Below are positions 16,076 to 22,483 of a DNA stretch of 22,483 nucleotides, one piece after another. The position numbers and the translations under genes are program-made. Within the stretch, counting starts at the first letter, position 1. Each line of letters opens with the position of its first letter. Source of the stretch: Promethearchaeota archaeon (GTDB lineage Archaea > Asgardarchaeota > Lokiarchaeia > Sigynarchaeales > SOKP01). The DNA is taken from the NCBI GenBank assembly GCA_004524425.1, contig SDNN01000024.1, positions 1 to 22,483 on the forward strand, read 5' to 3'. Under the pieces are notes generated by a model. That model was given only the letters and a program-made list of their open reading frames with translations. It was not told the DNA's origin and searched no databases.

Positions 16076-16825
16076 GTGGAGATAATCGTTACAGAGGAGG
16101 ACAAAAAATACGAGGATACAAAAAGGATTGGAATCTTAATATCTGAATCCACGAAGAAAAAATGGGAAAAATTTGTAGAAGATAAAGAATTGGCTACAGT
16201 TTCAAGGTTAATAAGAAAAGCAGTTAATTTTTATATTAATTCACAAGAAAAAATTGCATATCTAAATAACCTTTCTCTACTCTCTCATGACTTGAAAGAA
16301 CCTTTAACTTCAATTAAGGGATTTTCCCAATTAATCATTGAAAATCATGCTGATAAGTTGGATTCTGAGATTTTATTAAGATTAAAAGAAATTTATGCTC
16401 AAAGCATGTTTCTTGAACAAAAAATAAATCAGTTCTTAGATGGAATAAGTTCAGAAGGATCCCAATATGATATTTTGATAGTTGAGGATGATAACCCTAC
16501 TATATTTCTCCTGAGTGACTTTTTCAAGATAAGAGGTTTCTCAACTTTGGGTGTGAGAACAGGAGCCAGAGCAATGGAGGAAATAAATAGATCTCATCCA
16601 AAATTAGTATTATTAGATATTATTTTACCAGATATCGATGGGTATGAGATTTGTAAGAAAATTAAATCCAAAGATAACAAGAAAGAAATACCCGTCTTTT
16701 TTATAACTGCCATACCAGAATCGGAAGTGGTTAAGAAAATAGAAGATACCGGGGTTGATGGTGTATTATATAAGCCTTTTGATTTTAATGAATTTGAGCC
16801 ATTGATTAACCATCTAAAGGCATAA
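16076..16825 (+). CDS. RHH-HisKA-receiver regulatory protein
   Basis: Three modules are visible. Residues 17-55 resemble a ribbon-helix-helix DNA-binding segment (RIGILISESTKKKWEKFVED, then SRLIRKAVNFYI). Residues 64-124 are a HisKA-like dimerisation helix pair with an intact H-box histidine H71 (LSHDLKEPLTSIKGF). Residues 131-245 form a receiver with D138/D139, phospho-acceptor D181, T211 and K233. There is no HATPase domain, so it cannot phosphorylate itself; an external kinase such as CheA might act on it. It is 105 bases after cheB on the same strand, so membership of the cluster is possible but not certain. The start is odd: the only canonical start, GTG 16076, lies inside the GAGGTGG motif. 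By analogy with cheB, translation would begin near 16085 at an ATC codon. Confidence 0.75.
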   Translation: MEIIVTEEDKKYEDTKRIGILISESTKKKWEKFVEDKELATVSRLIRKAVNFYINSQEKIAYLNNLSLLSHDLKEPLTSIKGFSQLIIENHADKLDSEILLRLKEIYAQSMFLEQKINQFLDGISSEGSQYDILIVEDDNPTIFLLSDFFKIRGFSTLGVRTGARAMEEINRSHPKLVLLDIILPDIDGYEICKKIKSKDNKKEIPVFFITAIPESEVVKKIEDTGVDGVLYKPFDFNEFEPLINHLKA

Positions 16826-16884
16826 ATCAATCAAATTGAGAATAAGACAAAATCGTTTATTAAGATTGTTCAATTAAAATACAT

Positions 16885-17409
16885 CTATTTTAGTTCTTTC
16901 TCAAATACATCGAAATCTGATGAGCTATAAAGGCAAAAGATTACCTCTTTTATCTGTGTATCACTTTTTAAGTAGTCTTTCGTTGTAGATATCATGATTT
17001 CAGCGCACTTCTCAATTGGATACCCAAATATTCCGGTAGATATTGCCGGAAAAGCTATTGATTTTAGATTATTATCGTCCATGAGTCTTAAACTATTCAA
17101 AGTAGCGTTTTTTAATTTTTCTTTTTCCTGACCCTCACCCATTCGAGGTCCAACGGCATGGATCACATGTCTTGCCTTGAGATTGCCTCCAGTGGTAATG
17201 ACAGCTCCTCCTACATGTGTTCCACCAGGATATCTAGAATTGCATTCTTCTTGTATTCTCGGACCTCCCTTCCTACGAATTGCCCCAGCTACACCACCCC
17301 CTAAAATTAATTGAGCATTTGCCGCATTAACTATTGCGTCACAATCTAATTCCGTAATATCTCCTTGCACTAATCTAATTCTTGAATTATTTATTGATAG
17401 TTCTTTCAT
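16885..17409 (-). CDS. Macro-domain protein (ADP-ribose binding or O-acetyl-ADP-ribose deacetylase type)
   Basis: The product has 174 residues and is a single macro domain. Motifs are QGDITELDCDAIVNAANAQL (15-34), GGGVAGAI (37-44), the HVIHAVGP strand (81-88) and PAISTGIFGYP (121-131), which together line the ADP-ribose pocket. The NAAN asparagine and GGGVAGAI loop are those of catalytically competent MacroD/YmdB-like enzymes, which remove ADP-ribose from proteins or hydrolyse O-acetyl-ADP-ribose. It converges with the RHH-receiver gene, whose stop is about 60 bases away. A minus-strand TATA box sits upstream. There is no evident functional link with chemotaxis. Confidence 0.92.
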   Translation of the reverse strand: MKELSINNSRIRLVQGDITELDCDAIVNAANAQLILGGGVAGAIRRKGGPRIQEECNSRYPGGTHVGGAVITTGGNLKARHVIHAVGPRMGEGQEKEKLKNATLNSLRLMDDNNLKSIAFPAISTGIFGYPIEKCAEIMISTTKDYLKSDTQIKEVIFCLYSSSDFDVFEKELK

Positions 17410-17452
17410 GGTTTAAAACTAAAGATATTGTTTTTCAAATTATGTTCTTTTT

Positions 17453-17460
17453 ATTTATAA
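17453..17460 (-). promoter_or_regulatory. TATA box for the macro-domain gene
   Basis: The minus strand reads TTATAAAT here, inside a longer run ACTATAAATTATAAATA. Its centre predicts a transcription start near 17430, about 20 bases before the ATG, so the transcript would be nearly leaderless. No Shine-Dalgarno precedes the ATG, which agrees with that. Confidence 0.4.
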
Positions 17461-17562
17461 TTTATAGTTTTTTAACAAAGATCAACCTCTGAAACAATTT
17501 TGTCCAATAATTAGAAAAATGAATATGGTTTAAAATAAAAAGAAGATTTGGTATTTTCAGGA

Positions 17563-18294
17563 CTATTCATTAGTTTCTTGACCTTTTTTAAGTATCTCAT
17601 CTAATTTCTCTTTATCTTCTTCAGAGAGAGAGCTCATTACTTCCATTTGTTGCTGCATTAATGTCCTCATGAAATTACCCGTTATTATTTGGTTTAACAC
17701 GGGTAAAGCAATTCTTATCCTCGTTAATTCATAATACATCCGCTTGGCCGTATCTCTCATTTCCTTCAACTCTTCTTTGGTCATCCCTTCTTCTCCTACA
17801 CCAGGACAGTCAACATCAACCACGCTAAAATTTTTTCCATCAAATTCTAAAGGATAAGTTCGACAACTTAAGGGTCGATTTTCATAAACTAAACATTTTT
17901 TTTGCTCTTTATTATAAAGTGGACACTTTTCTTGCAGTAACTCTTTTATGGGGACCTCTTTTAATGAACCCGGTTGAGCTTCCTCCCCTTCCTTAGCTGG
18001 GGCAAGTGGTTTTAAGATGAGATCCATCCCTCCATCAGGCTTGTTATATATATCTAAGTACGGTAAAAAGTTTGCTATCACACCATTTCTTGCCCACAGC
18101 TCGAGATCGGAGATGGTTATTGGAATAGGGCCTCTTTCCAAGCAACATTTATCACATCTAGTACACTTGAAAGTGAATTTCGCCTTAGACTCTTCTCTCT
18201 TTGCTTCCTCTTCTGTGGTTTCATTTTCAGAATTATTGATTTTCTGTTCTTCATCTTTTTCAGTATCTTGATCTTTTTGCTTGTCTTCGGTCAT
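17563..18294 (-). CDS. YkgJ-family cysteine-cluster protein
   Basis: The 243-residue product contains the CxxCxxCC signature (C44, C47, C50, C51 in FKCTRCDKCCLERGP) and downstream C124, C134, C144 (RPLSCRTYPL) and C163. This is the layout of the YkgJ family, thought to bind zinc or an iron-sulfur cluster; the precise activity is not established. The first 40 residues are highly charged and probably disordered (TEDKQKDQDTEKDEEQ). The C-terminal 70 residues are helical. GAGTGAT lies just before the ATG as a ribosome site. It is divergent from the M42 peptidase gene, sharing a roughly 150-base AT-rich region. No clear functional partner is visible. Confidence 0.85.
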   Translation of the reverse strand: MTEDKQKDQDTEKDEEQKINNSENETTEEEAKREESKAKFTFKCTRCDKCCLERGPIPITISDLELWARNGVIANFLPYLDIYNKPDGGMDLILKPLAPAKEGEEAQPGSLKEVPIKELLQEKCPLYNKEQKKCLVYENRPLSCRTYPLEFDGKNFSVVDVDCPGVGEEGMTKEELKEMRDTAKRMYYELTRIRIALPVLNQIITGNFMRTLMQQQMEVMSSLSEEDKEKLDEILKKGQETNE

Positions 18295-18444
18295 TTTAAA
18301 TCACTCTTATTTGGTTTCTAATTGAAAACTAAATTGGTTTGAGAAATAAGAATTTTTCATTGAAAAAAAATTTTATTTTTATTTAACATAAAGAATTATC
18401 TAAATATAACTTAAATTAAAATATATTCAAAAAAATTAAGAAAA

Positions 18445-19566
18445 ATGTCATTTGAAGCAGATTTTCAAATAATTAAAAATCTAACTGAAATTCAAGCATG
18501 TAGCGGAAATGAGAACAAGATTCGTCAATATATTACAAATATAGTGAAAGATTATTGCGATAATGTTGAAACTGATATTTTAGGGAATTTGTTTTGTCAT
18601 ATTCGCGGAAAATCGGGATCAGATAAGCAAAAATTGAGAATATTATTTGATGCTCACATGGATGAAAAATCATGATTTAAGATCATGGTTCATCAAATTG
18701 GCTTTATGGTCCGATATATTGATGAAAATGGATTTATCCGCTTTTCACAAGTAGGTGGTCAGAATCCACGTATTCTGCCTGGACAAAAAGTAACAATTCA
18801 TTCAAGTCTGGGAGAAGATGTAATCGGCATTATTGGTGAAAAACCAATTCATTTACTCAGCAATGAAGAAAAAAAAAAGGTATCTAAATTTGAAGACTTA
18901 TTTATCGACTGTGGAATGACTAATAAAGAGGAAGCATTGCAGCATGTTTCCATTGGGGATTATATCACGTTGAAGCAAGAATGCATGGCATTTAGGGGAA
19001 AAAAAAGAATATGCTCTAAAGCTTTTGATGATAGAGCTGGTTGTTTTGTGTTAATAAAATTAATAATGGAACTCTCACGAAAAAAAGAAGATTTAGACAA
19101 GGATTTAATTTTTATCTTTGCTGCCCAAGAAGAGATTGGTGTGAGAGGCGCAACTGTTGGTTCTTATAAAATATCTCCTGATTTAGCAATAGCAGTGGAG
19201 GTGACTCATTCTATTGACTTTCCAGGTGTTAAAAAGGATAAATATTATGAATGTAAATTGGGATCTGGCACCTCAATATCAGTTGGACCGAATTTATTCT
19301 CTAAACTTACCAAAATCCTGATCGATACGGCTAAGGAAGAGAATATTCCATATGTCTTAGAAGCTGAGGCTCGACCAACCCCTACAGATGCTAGAGCGAT
19401 ACAAATGACCAAATCTGGTATACCATGTGCTTTAGTCTCTATTCCGCTTAGGTACATGCATACTAATATAGAAGTTATAGAATATCAAGACATCTTGCAT
19501 ACGATAAATTTACTAAAATCCTTCATAAAAAAAGATTTGAGACCATCAATTCATATGGCACCCTAA
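18445..19566 (+). CDS. M42-family aminopeptidase, interrupted by a 30-nt insertion with in-frame TGA
   Basis: Both halves are in the same frame and together form a complete M42 metallo-aminopeptidase. Residues 1-74 end in LFDAHMDE (metal ligand H71, catalytic D73). The second half begins IGFMVRYIDENGFIRFSQVG. The family reads AHMDE(V/I)GFMV without a break, so ten codons (18667-18696 in one placement) are extra, and one is TGA (18673-18675). Without them the product has 363 residues, with DD in AFDDRAG (185-186), EE in AAQEEIG (219-220) and H329 in RYMHT, so every expected active-site element is kept. Such enzymes form large cytoplasmic complexes that trim peptides. The extra bases, with flanks, fold as a bulge-helix-bulge and may be spliced from the mRNA. 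Alternatives are a recent pseudogene, an assembly artefact, read-through, or reinitiation at ATG 18685 (no ribosome site). An AT-rich TATA-like stretch upstream suggests a leaderless start at ATG 18445. Confidence 0.8.
18661..18697 (+). other. Candidate bulge-helix-bulge intron (30 nt) in the M42 peptidase mRNA
   Basis: Seen directly: GATG (18661-18664) pairs with CATC (18691-18694), giving a 4-bp helix. A 3-nt bulge AAA (18665-18667) follows on the 5' strand. Then AATCATGAT (18668-18676) pairs with ATCATGGTT (18682-18690) over 9 bp with one G-U, closing on the 5-nt loop TTAAG. On the 3' strand, CATC is followed by AAA (18695-18697). Two 3-nt bulges on opposite strands separated by 4 bp is the archaeal splicing-endonuclease motif, with the polarity found in tRNA introns. 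Cutting after the second A of each bulge removes 18667-18696 and joins GATGAA to ATTGGC, restoring DEIG. The outer helix is almost absent (one G-U), so it is a relaxed motif. Confidence 0.5.
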
Positions 19567-19574
19567 AAGATGGT

Positions 19575-20198
19575 TTAAATGTTAAGTTGATTGACGAATA
19601 AGGCTTTTTTTTTTAATAATTTGCCAAATTTGATGAGAGTGGGTTCTATATCGTCTTTATCTTTTATCCCTGTAAGGATCACTTTGCCGTTATTGAAAAC
19701 TAAAAAAACACATTTAACAGGCTTAATTGATTTGTATATTAAGGCAGGAAATATTTCAGGCTCATATATAACGTTTTCTATTAACAATGCTGTTAGGTTT
19801 AAATCAATTTTATCATCGTAACTAGCACTAACAACTATATTTACGACTTCGGGTTCTACTTCACTCATTTTAAAATGGGAGTTAAGAGAGATATTTATTT
19901 CCGTAATCAATTTCAATAATACCAATTCAATATGATTAAACAATTTCAATCCAGTTAAAATTAGATTTCCACTGCTAAAAAGAATGATGACACATTTAGG
20001 ATCTGTAAACCTAATAAATAAACCTGGAAAACGGTTTTTAAATTCTGTATTGTCCCACTTTTTAGAAATCTCTTCAATATTTAAAGTCAGCTTTTCTTGC
20101 TTCAAATCATCAGTGATAAACAGGTTCGCTTTAACCACTATATTTTGAATGGTATAGGTCAGACTTCTTGTTTCATCCGACTTTTTCTTTGATTCCAT
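19575..20198 (-). CDS. tbp: TATA-binding protein, divergent paralogue
   Basis: The product has 207 residues from ATG 20198; a TTG at 20219 would add seven. The saddle-like pair of TBP repeats is clear: repeat 1 about 14-105 (IQNIVVKANLF; RFPGLFIRF; IILFSSGNLILTG) and repeat 2 about 114-205 (VVNIVVSASYD; YEPEIFPALIYK; VFLVFNNGKVILTG). The four phenylalanines that kink TATA DNA appear to be kept (F57, F74, F150, F168). The sequence is far from typical archaeal TBP: repeat 1 has about nine extra residues (DDLKQEKLT), and common motifs such as PKtA and GAK are changed. It would recruit TFB and RNA polymerase at a subset of promoters if it is an additional TBP. Its 3' end meets the M42 gene head-on. 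Confidence 0.88.
   Translation of the reverse strand: MESKKKSDETRSLTYTIQNIVVKANLFITDDLKQEKLTLNIEEISKKWDNTEFKNRFPGLFIRFTDPKCVIILFSSGNLILTGLKLFNHIELVLLKLITEINISLNSHFKMSEVEPEVVNIVVSASYDDKIDLNLTALLIENVIYEPEIFPALIYKSIKPVKCVFLVFNNGKVILTGIKDKDDIEPTLIKFGKLLKKKALFVNQLNI
19605..19614 (+). terminator. Poly-U terminator for the M42 peptidase gene
   Basis: Ten T in a row lie about 40 bases after the peptidase stop. The tract is inside the antisense of the 3' end of the tbp coding region, where it encodes a lysine run. The two convergent genes are separated by only eight bases, so overlap of the transcripts' 3' ends is expected. Confidence 0.45.
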
Positions 20199-20416
20199 TG
20201 AATTTCTATAATATGCCAATTGAATATAATAAAATTTCCAAAGAATAATTAAATTAAGTTAATATTTAATTCTAATATGTTTTCGATGGTCTTGAAGAAA
20301 CATAACGAATGAAAAGAAAAAACGTCATGGTTCATATTTCTTTAATTCGAAAACTTAATTATGTTAAGAAATACAATTAAATAAAAGTAATATTTATTTT
20401 TTCTAATTACTTTAGC

Positions 20417-20424
20417 TTATAAAA
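20417..20424 (+). promoter_or_regulatory. TATA box for the archaeosortase-like gene
   Basis: TTATAAAA is centred near 20420, which predicts transcription starting near 20447. An ATG (residue 4 of the longest frame) lies exactly there, so this mRNA may be leaderless. No Shine-Dalgarno is present, in agreement. Confidence 0.4.
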
Positions 20425-20437
20425 TCTACTTATTTTT

Positions 20438-21553
20438 ATGAAAATCATGAAGATGGAATTCTTAGACTTACTCGTTAAAAAAAAACTGGGTTCTTGGTCA
20501 TTGCTGTCAATAATCTTAATTTTAAGTTTTCTTATAGGATTGTATGTTCCGTCCTTCGAATTTACTATGGGAATTTTAATTGCGTCGCTTTCTATCTCCC
20601 TTATACTCATTATTAATTATCTTCTTTTGAAAATCTCATCAAAAAGATATCCTATTTCCATGAAAAAAACAACCTTTTCAATATGGATGATGATATCAGT
20701 TAATTCATTATTTGCTTTTATGATTGGAATTACCATTCCTTACATGGAATCTGATGTGAGGTATAATATGGCCCTTGTAATGATCCCTTTATCGATATTA
20801 CTGCATCTAGTATTAGTTGATAGATTTTATTTTTTAATGAATTCAAGCGTGGATAATAACAGCGATTCCAAGGAAAAATTTTCTAAAATAAAGGATAGTT
20901 CAATGCCGGTAATTGAATTTGAAGGAAAGAATTACATCTTTACCCTTAGATCTATAATTATACTAGCAATTGGAACACCCTTATTATCTTATTTAATTTA
21001 CTTGTTTTTTGATAATCAGATGAATTATTGGTTACATGAAATCGTAGTTAAACAAACGGTCTACTTCTTGAATGTTCTTTTTGATATGAATGCGAGAGCA
21101 GAATACGTACCAAGTGGTAAATATCATTGGAGATTTGTCATACCTAACAGAGGTCAGATTTATTTTGAGACTTTTTGTACAGGAGTACAAGCTATTTGCG
21201 TATTCGCGGGAATTATCATTTTAATTCCTCACTCTCTTGATAAAAAAACTAACGAAGATATAGTATGGAGAAAAACTAAATCATTGATCATCTCATCTTT
21301 AATCTTTTATGTGGTGAATATCATTAGAATGATAATCCAGATTTATTTATTTTATATAGGATACGCCTGGGAGGATATTCATTATTCGATTAGTGCTGCA
21401 AGTTCATTTATAGCTGCTATTATAATATTATTACTGCATAAATGGATACCTGAATTTATTATCTCAATTATTTATACTGGTAATTTAATTGGTAAAAAAT
21501 TAAAAGAGTCAAGGGGAATACAAAATGATGATAATATTAAGGATTCTGTTTAA
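20438..21553 (+). CDS. Archaeosortase/exosortase-family membrane protein
   Basis: The 371-residue product has about eight hydrophobic segments (roughly 19-38, 42-65, 80-102, 109-128, 170-192, 250-265, 283-306, 312-336). The exosortase catalytic residues are visible: Cys247 in FETFCTGVQAICVFAG, Arg297 in VVNIIRMIIQIYL and His315 in WEDIHYSISAAS. These enzymes cleave surface proteins with a C-terminal sorting signal and probably attach them to a lipid. The N-terminal half (to about 160) carries extra membrane segments and a charged loop (135-155). Possible starts are ATG 20438, 20447 and 20453; the TATA spacing favours 20447. No substrate with a PGF-CTERM-like tail is encoded in this window. 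The family call rests on the C/R/H triad and topology. Confidence 0.72.
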   Translation: MKIMKMEFLDLLVKKKLGSWSLLSIILILSFLIGLYVPSFEFTMGILIASLSISLILIINYLLLKISSKRYPISMKKTTFSIWMMISVNSLFAFMIGITIPYMESDVRYNMALVMIPLSILLHLVLVDRFYFLMNSSVDNNSDSKEKFSKIKDSSMPVIEFEGKNYIFTLRSIIILAIGTPLLSYLIYLFFDNQMNYWLHEIVVKQTVYFLNVLFDMNARAEYVPSGKYHWRFVIPNRGQIYFETFCTGVQAICVFAGIIILIPHSLDKKTNEDIVWRKTKSLIISSLIFYVVNIIRMIIQIYLFYIGYAWEDIHYSISAASSFIAAIIILLLHKWIPEFIISIIYTGNLIGKKLKESRGIQNDDNIKDSV

Positions 21554-21574
21554 CACTTTGGATAATCTACGGCA

Positions 21575-21591
21575 TTTTTTAACATTTTTTT
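21575..21591 (+). terminator. Poly-U terminator after the archaeosortase-like gene
   Basis: Two T-runs (six at 21575-21580 and seven at 21585-21591) follow the stop codon by about 20-40 bases. Paired U-tracts without a hairpin are typical of archaeal intrinsic termination. They separate this gene from mtrH. Confidence 0.5.
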
Positions 21592-21620
21592 AGAAACATT
21601 TAAGTTTTACTTTTCAAATG

Positions 21621-21628
21621 TTTAAATA
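21621..21628 (+). promoter_or_regulatory. TATA-like box upstream of mtrH
   Basis: TTTAAATA is about 45 bases before the mtrH ATG and predicts a start near 21650, leaving a leader of about 20 bases. It lies just downstream of the poly-U terminator, which suits a separate transcription unit. Confidence 0.35.
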
Positions 21629-21668
21629 AGTTTAATCGTTTCAATAAGAAAAAGAGTTTTGATGAATC

Positions 21669-22483
21669 ATGTTTAATTTTGATTTAAAACAGGAAGTAAT
21701 TAAGATTGGAAACGTAAAAATTGGAGGTCAACCAGGTGAAAATCCTATTGTATTAGTAGGTACCGTTTTTTATGCAAAACATTCTGCTTTATTAAATGAA
21801 AAAACGGGTGAATTTGATAAAAAAATCTTGGAACAGGAAATTAATGAATTCATCGAGATTGTTGAGGATGCTAATATGCAAGCTATCATTGATATAGTTG
21901 GAAGCTATCCAGATGCCTTGATAAAACAATGTGAGTTTATTGCTGACTTAGTAGATACTCCTTTCTTGGTAGATGGATTGAATGACAGCATAAGAATTCC
22001 TGCCATGGAAAGCCTTAAAGATAAGGGTTTGTTGAATAGGGCGATTTTAAACAGTATAGACAATGATACAAAAGAAGAAACTCTAGTCAAGTTAAAGGAA
22101 ATCGGTGTTAAAAATTCGGTACTCCTCACTTTTGGAAATAGATATATATATCCAAAACAAAAGCTAAAATTTCTTAAAGATAAGCTCTTACCAAAGGCTC
22201 AAAAAGCTAATATTAATAATATATTAGTTGATACCGCAGTTCTGGATCTTCCATCGATATCAATTAACATGGAAACTACAAGAATGATTAAAAATGAATT
22301 AGGATTGACGACGGGATTTGCGCCTTCAAATGCCATATATGGATGGAATTATATCAAAAAATATGGAGAAATTCCGAGATGTGGAAGTATTGCATCTTTA
22401 ATGGCATATAGTGCAGCATCTGGAACTGATTTTATACTATTTGGTCCTGTTAAATTTGCAAAGTGTATTGTACCATCCATCGC
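21669..22483 (+). CDS. mtrH: MtrH-like tetrahydromethanopterin methyltransferase (3' end beyond right edge)
   Basis: The frame from ATG 21669 is open to the right edge (271 codons). The start is typical of MtrH: FDLKQEVIKIGNVKIGGQPG, then NPIVLVGTVFYAKHS. Further family features are AIIDIVGSYPDAL, PFLVDGLND, ILVDTAVLD and GFAPSNAIYGW. MtrH moves a methyl group between a corrinoid and tetrahydromethanopterin. In methanogens it is part of the Mtr membrane complex. In other archaea, solitary MtrH-like proteins pair with corrinoid proteins in methylated-compound use. None of the other Mtr subunits is in view, and the upstream gene is unrelated. An A/G-rich stretch (AAAAAGAG) is the only possible ribosome site. 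The C-terminal third is missing. Confidence 0.9.
   Translation, partial: MFNFDLKQEVIKIGNVKIGGQPGENPIVLVGTVFYAKHSALLNEKTGEFDKKILEQEINEFIEIVEDANMQAIIDIVGSYPDALIKQCEFIADLVDTPFLVDGLNDSIRIPAMESLKDKGLLNRAILNSIDNDTKEETLVKLKEIGVKNSVLLTFGNRYIYPKQKLKFLKDKLLPKAQKANINNILVDTAVLDLPSISINMETTRMIKNELGLTTGFAPSNAIYGWNYIKKYGEIPRCGSIASLMAYSAASGTDFILFGPVKFAKCIVPSI

Noticed and set aside
18017..18271. Plus-strand ORF opposite the YkgJ-type gene
   Set aside because: It is antisense to the cysteine-cluster protein, whose motifs are clear.
18673..18675. TGA in the M42 gene read as selenocysteine
   Set aside because: The TGA lies within bases that have no counterpart in the family, not at a conserved Cys or Sec position, and I see no SECIS-like element. 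Removing the 30 bases restores the motif better than recoding.
18685..19566. Independent gene starting at ATG 18685
   Set aside because: The frame is the same as the upstream part, there is no ribosome site, and the product alone would lack the AHMDE metal-binding segment.
1..22483. CRISPR arrays, tRNA or rRNA genes, insertion sequences
   Set aside because: I saw no regularly spaced repeats, no tRNA T-loop-like GGTTCRANYCC sequence, no rRNA core sequence, and no transposase or terminal repeats.

Overview
The window is AT-rich archaeal DNA, most likely from an Asgard archaeon close to the Lokiarchaeia. It carries an archaeal RPA-type single-strand binding protein, a TATA-binding protein and MtrH. 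Shine-Dalgarno-like motifs (GGAGG, GGTGAT, GTGATC) precede many genes. Proteins typical of Asgard genomes are also present: a gelsolin-like domain, a Roadblock-Ras-like GTPase fusion, a longin/roadblock-like protein and an RHH-HisKA-receiver protein. The lineage is inferred from gene content only; no rRNA or tRNA gene is visible.

Layout. (1) 1-823, minus strand: 5' part of an RPA-like gene, with a TATA box and a perfect inverted repeat upstream. (2) 824-1507: largely non-coding, with one strong TATA-like promoter and one doubtful small ORF. (3) 1508-15970, plus strand: a long, tightly spaced chemosensory cluster. Its order is longin-like protein, CheW, CheY, CheA, a 681-residue beta-sandwich repeat protein, an unrecognised 287-residue protein, a CheW-CheC-CheC fusion, a gelsolin-like protein, CheR, CheD, CheC, Roadblock-GTPase, CheB. 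(4) 16076-16825: an RHH-HisKA-receiver protein. (5) 16885-18294, minus strand: a macro-domain protein and a YkgJ-type cysteine-cluster protein. (6) 18445-19566: an M42 aminopeptidase interrupted by a 30-nt insertion containing a stop codon. (7) 19575-20198, minus strand: a divergent TBP. (8) 20438-21553: an archaeosortase-like membrane protein. (9) 21669 to the right edge: an MtrH-like methyltransferase.

How the genes fit together. The cluster holds the conserved excitation and adaptation proteins (CheA, CheW, CheY, CheB, CheR, CheC, CheD). No chemoreceptor, no CheF and no archaellum gene is in view. Interleaved on the same strand, often only tens of bases apart, are genes of the kind that handle actin and small-GTPase biology. 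My inference is a chemosensory pathway whose output or adaptation is wired to an Asgard cytoskeleton, trafficking or polarity module. This is a hypothesis from gene neighbourhood.

The second notable item is the M42 peptidase. Its reading frame is broken by exactly 30 nt containing TGA. These bases, with their flanks, fold into a near-canonical archaeal bulge-helix-bulge: two 3-nt AAA bulges on opposite strands separated by 4 bp, with a 9-bp inner helix. Cutting at the usual place in each bulge would restore the family's DEIGFMV motif. The outer helix is essentially missing, so it is a relaxed motif. It is a candidate mRNA intron; a pseudogene is the main alternative.
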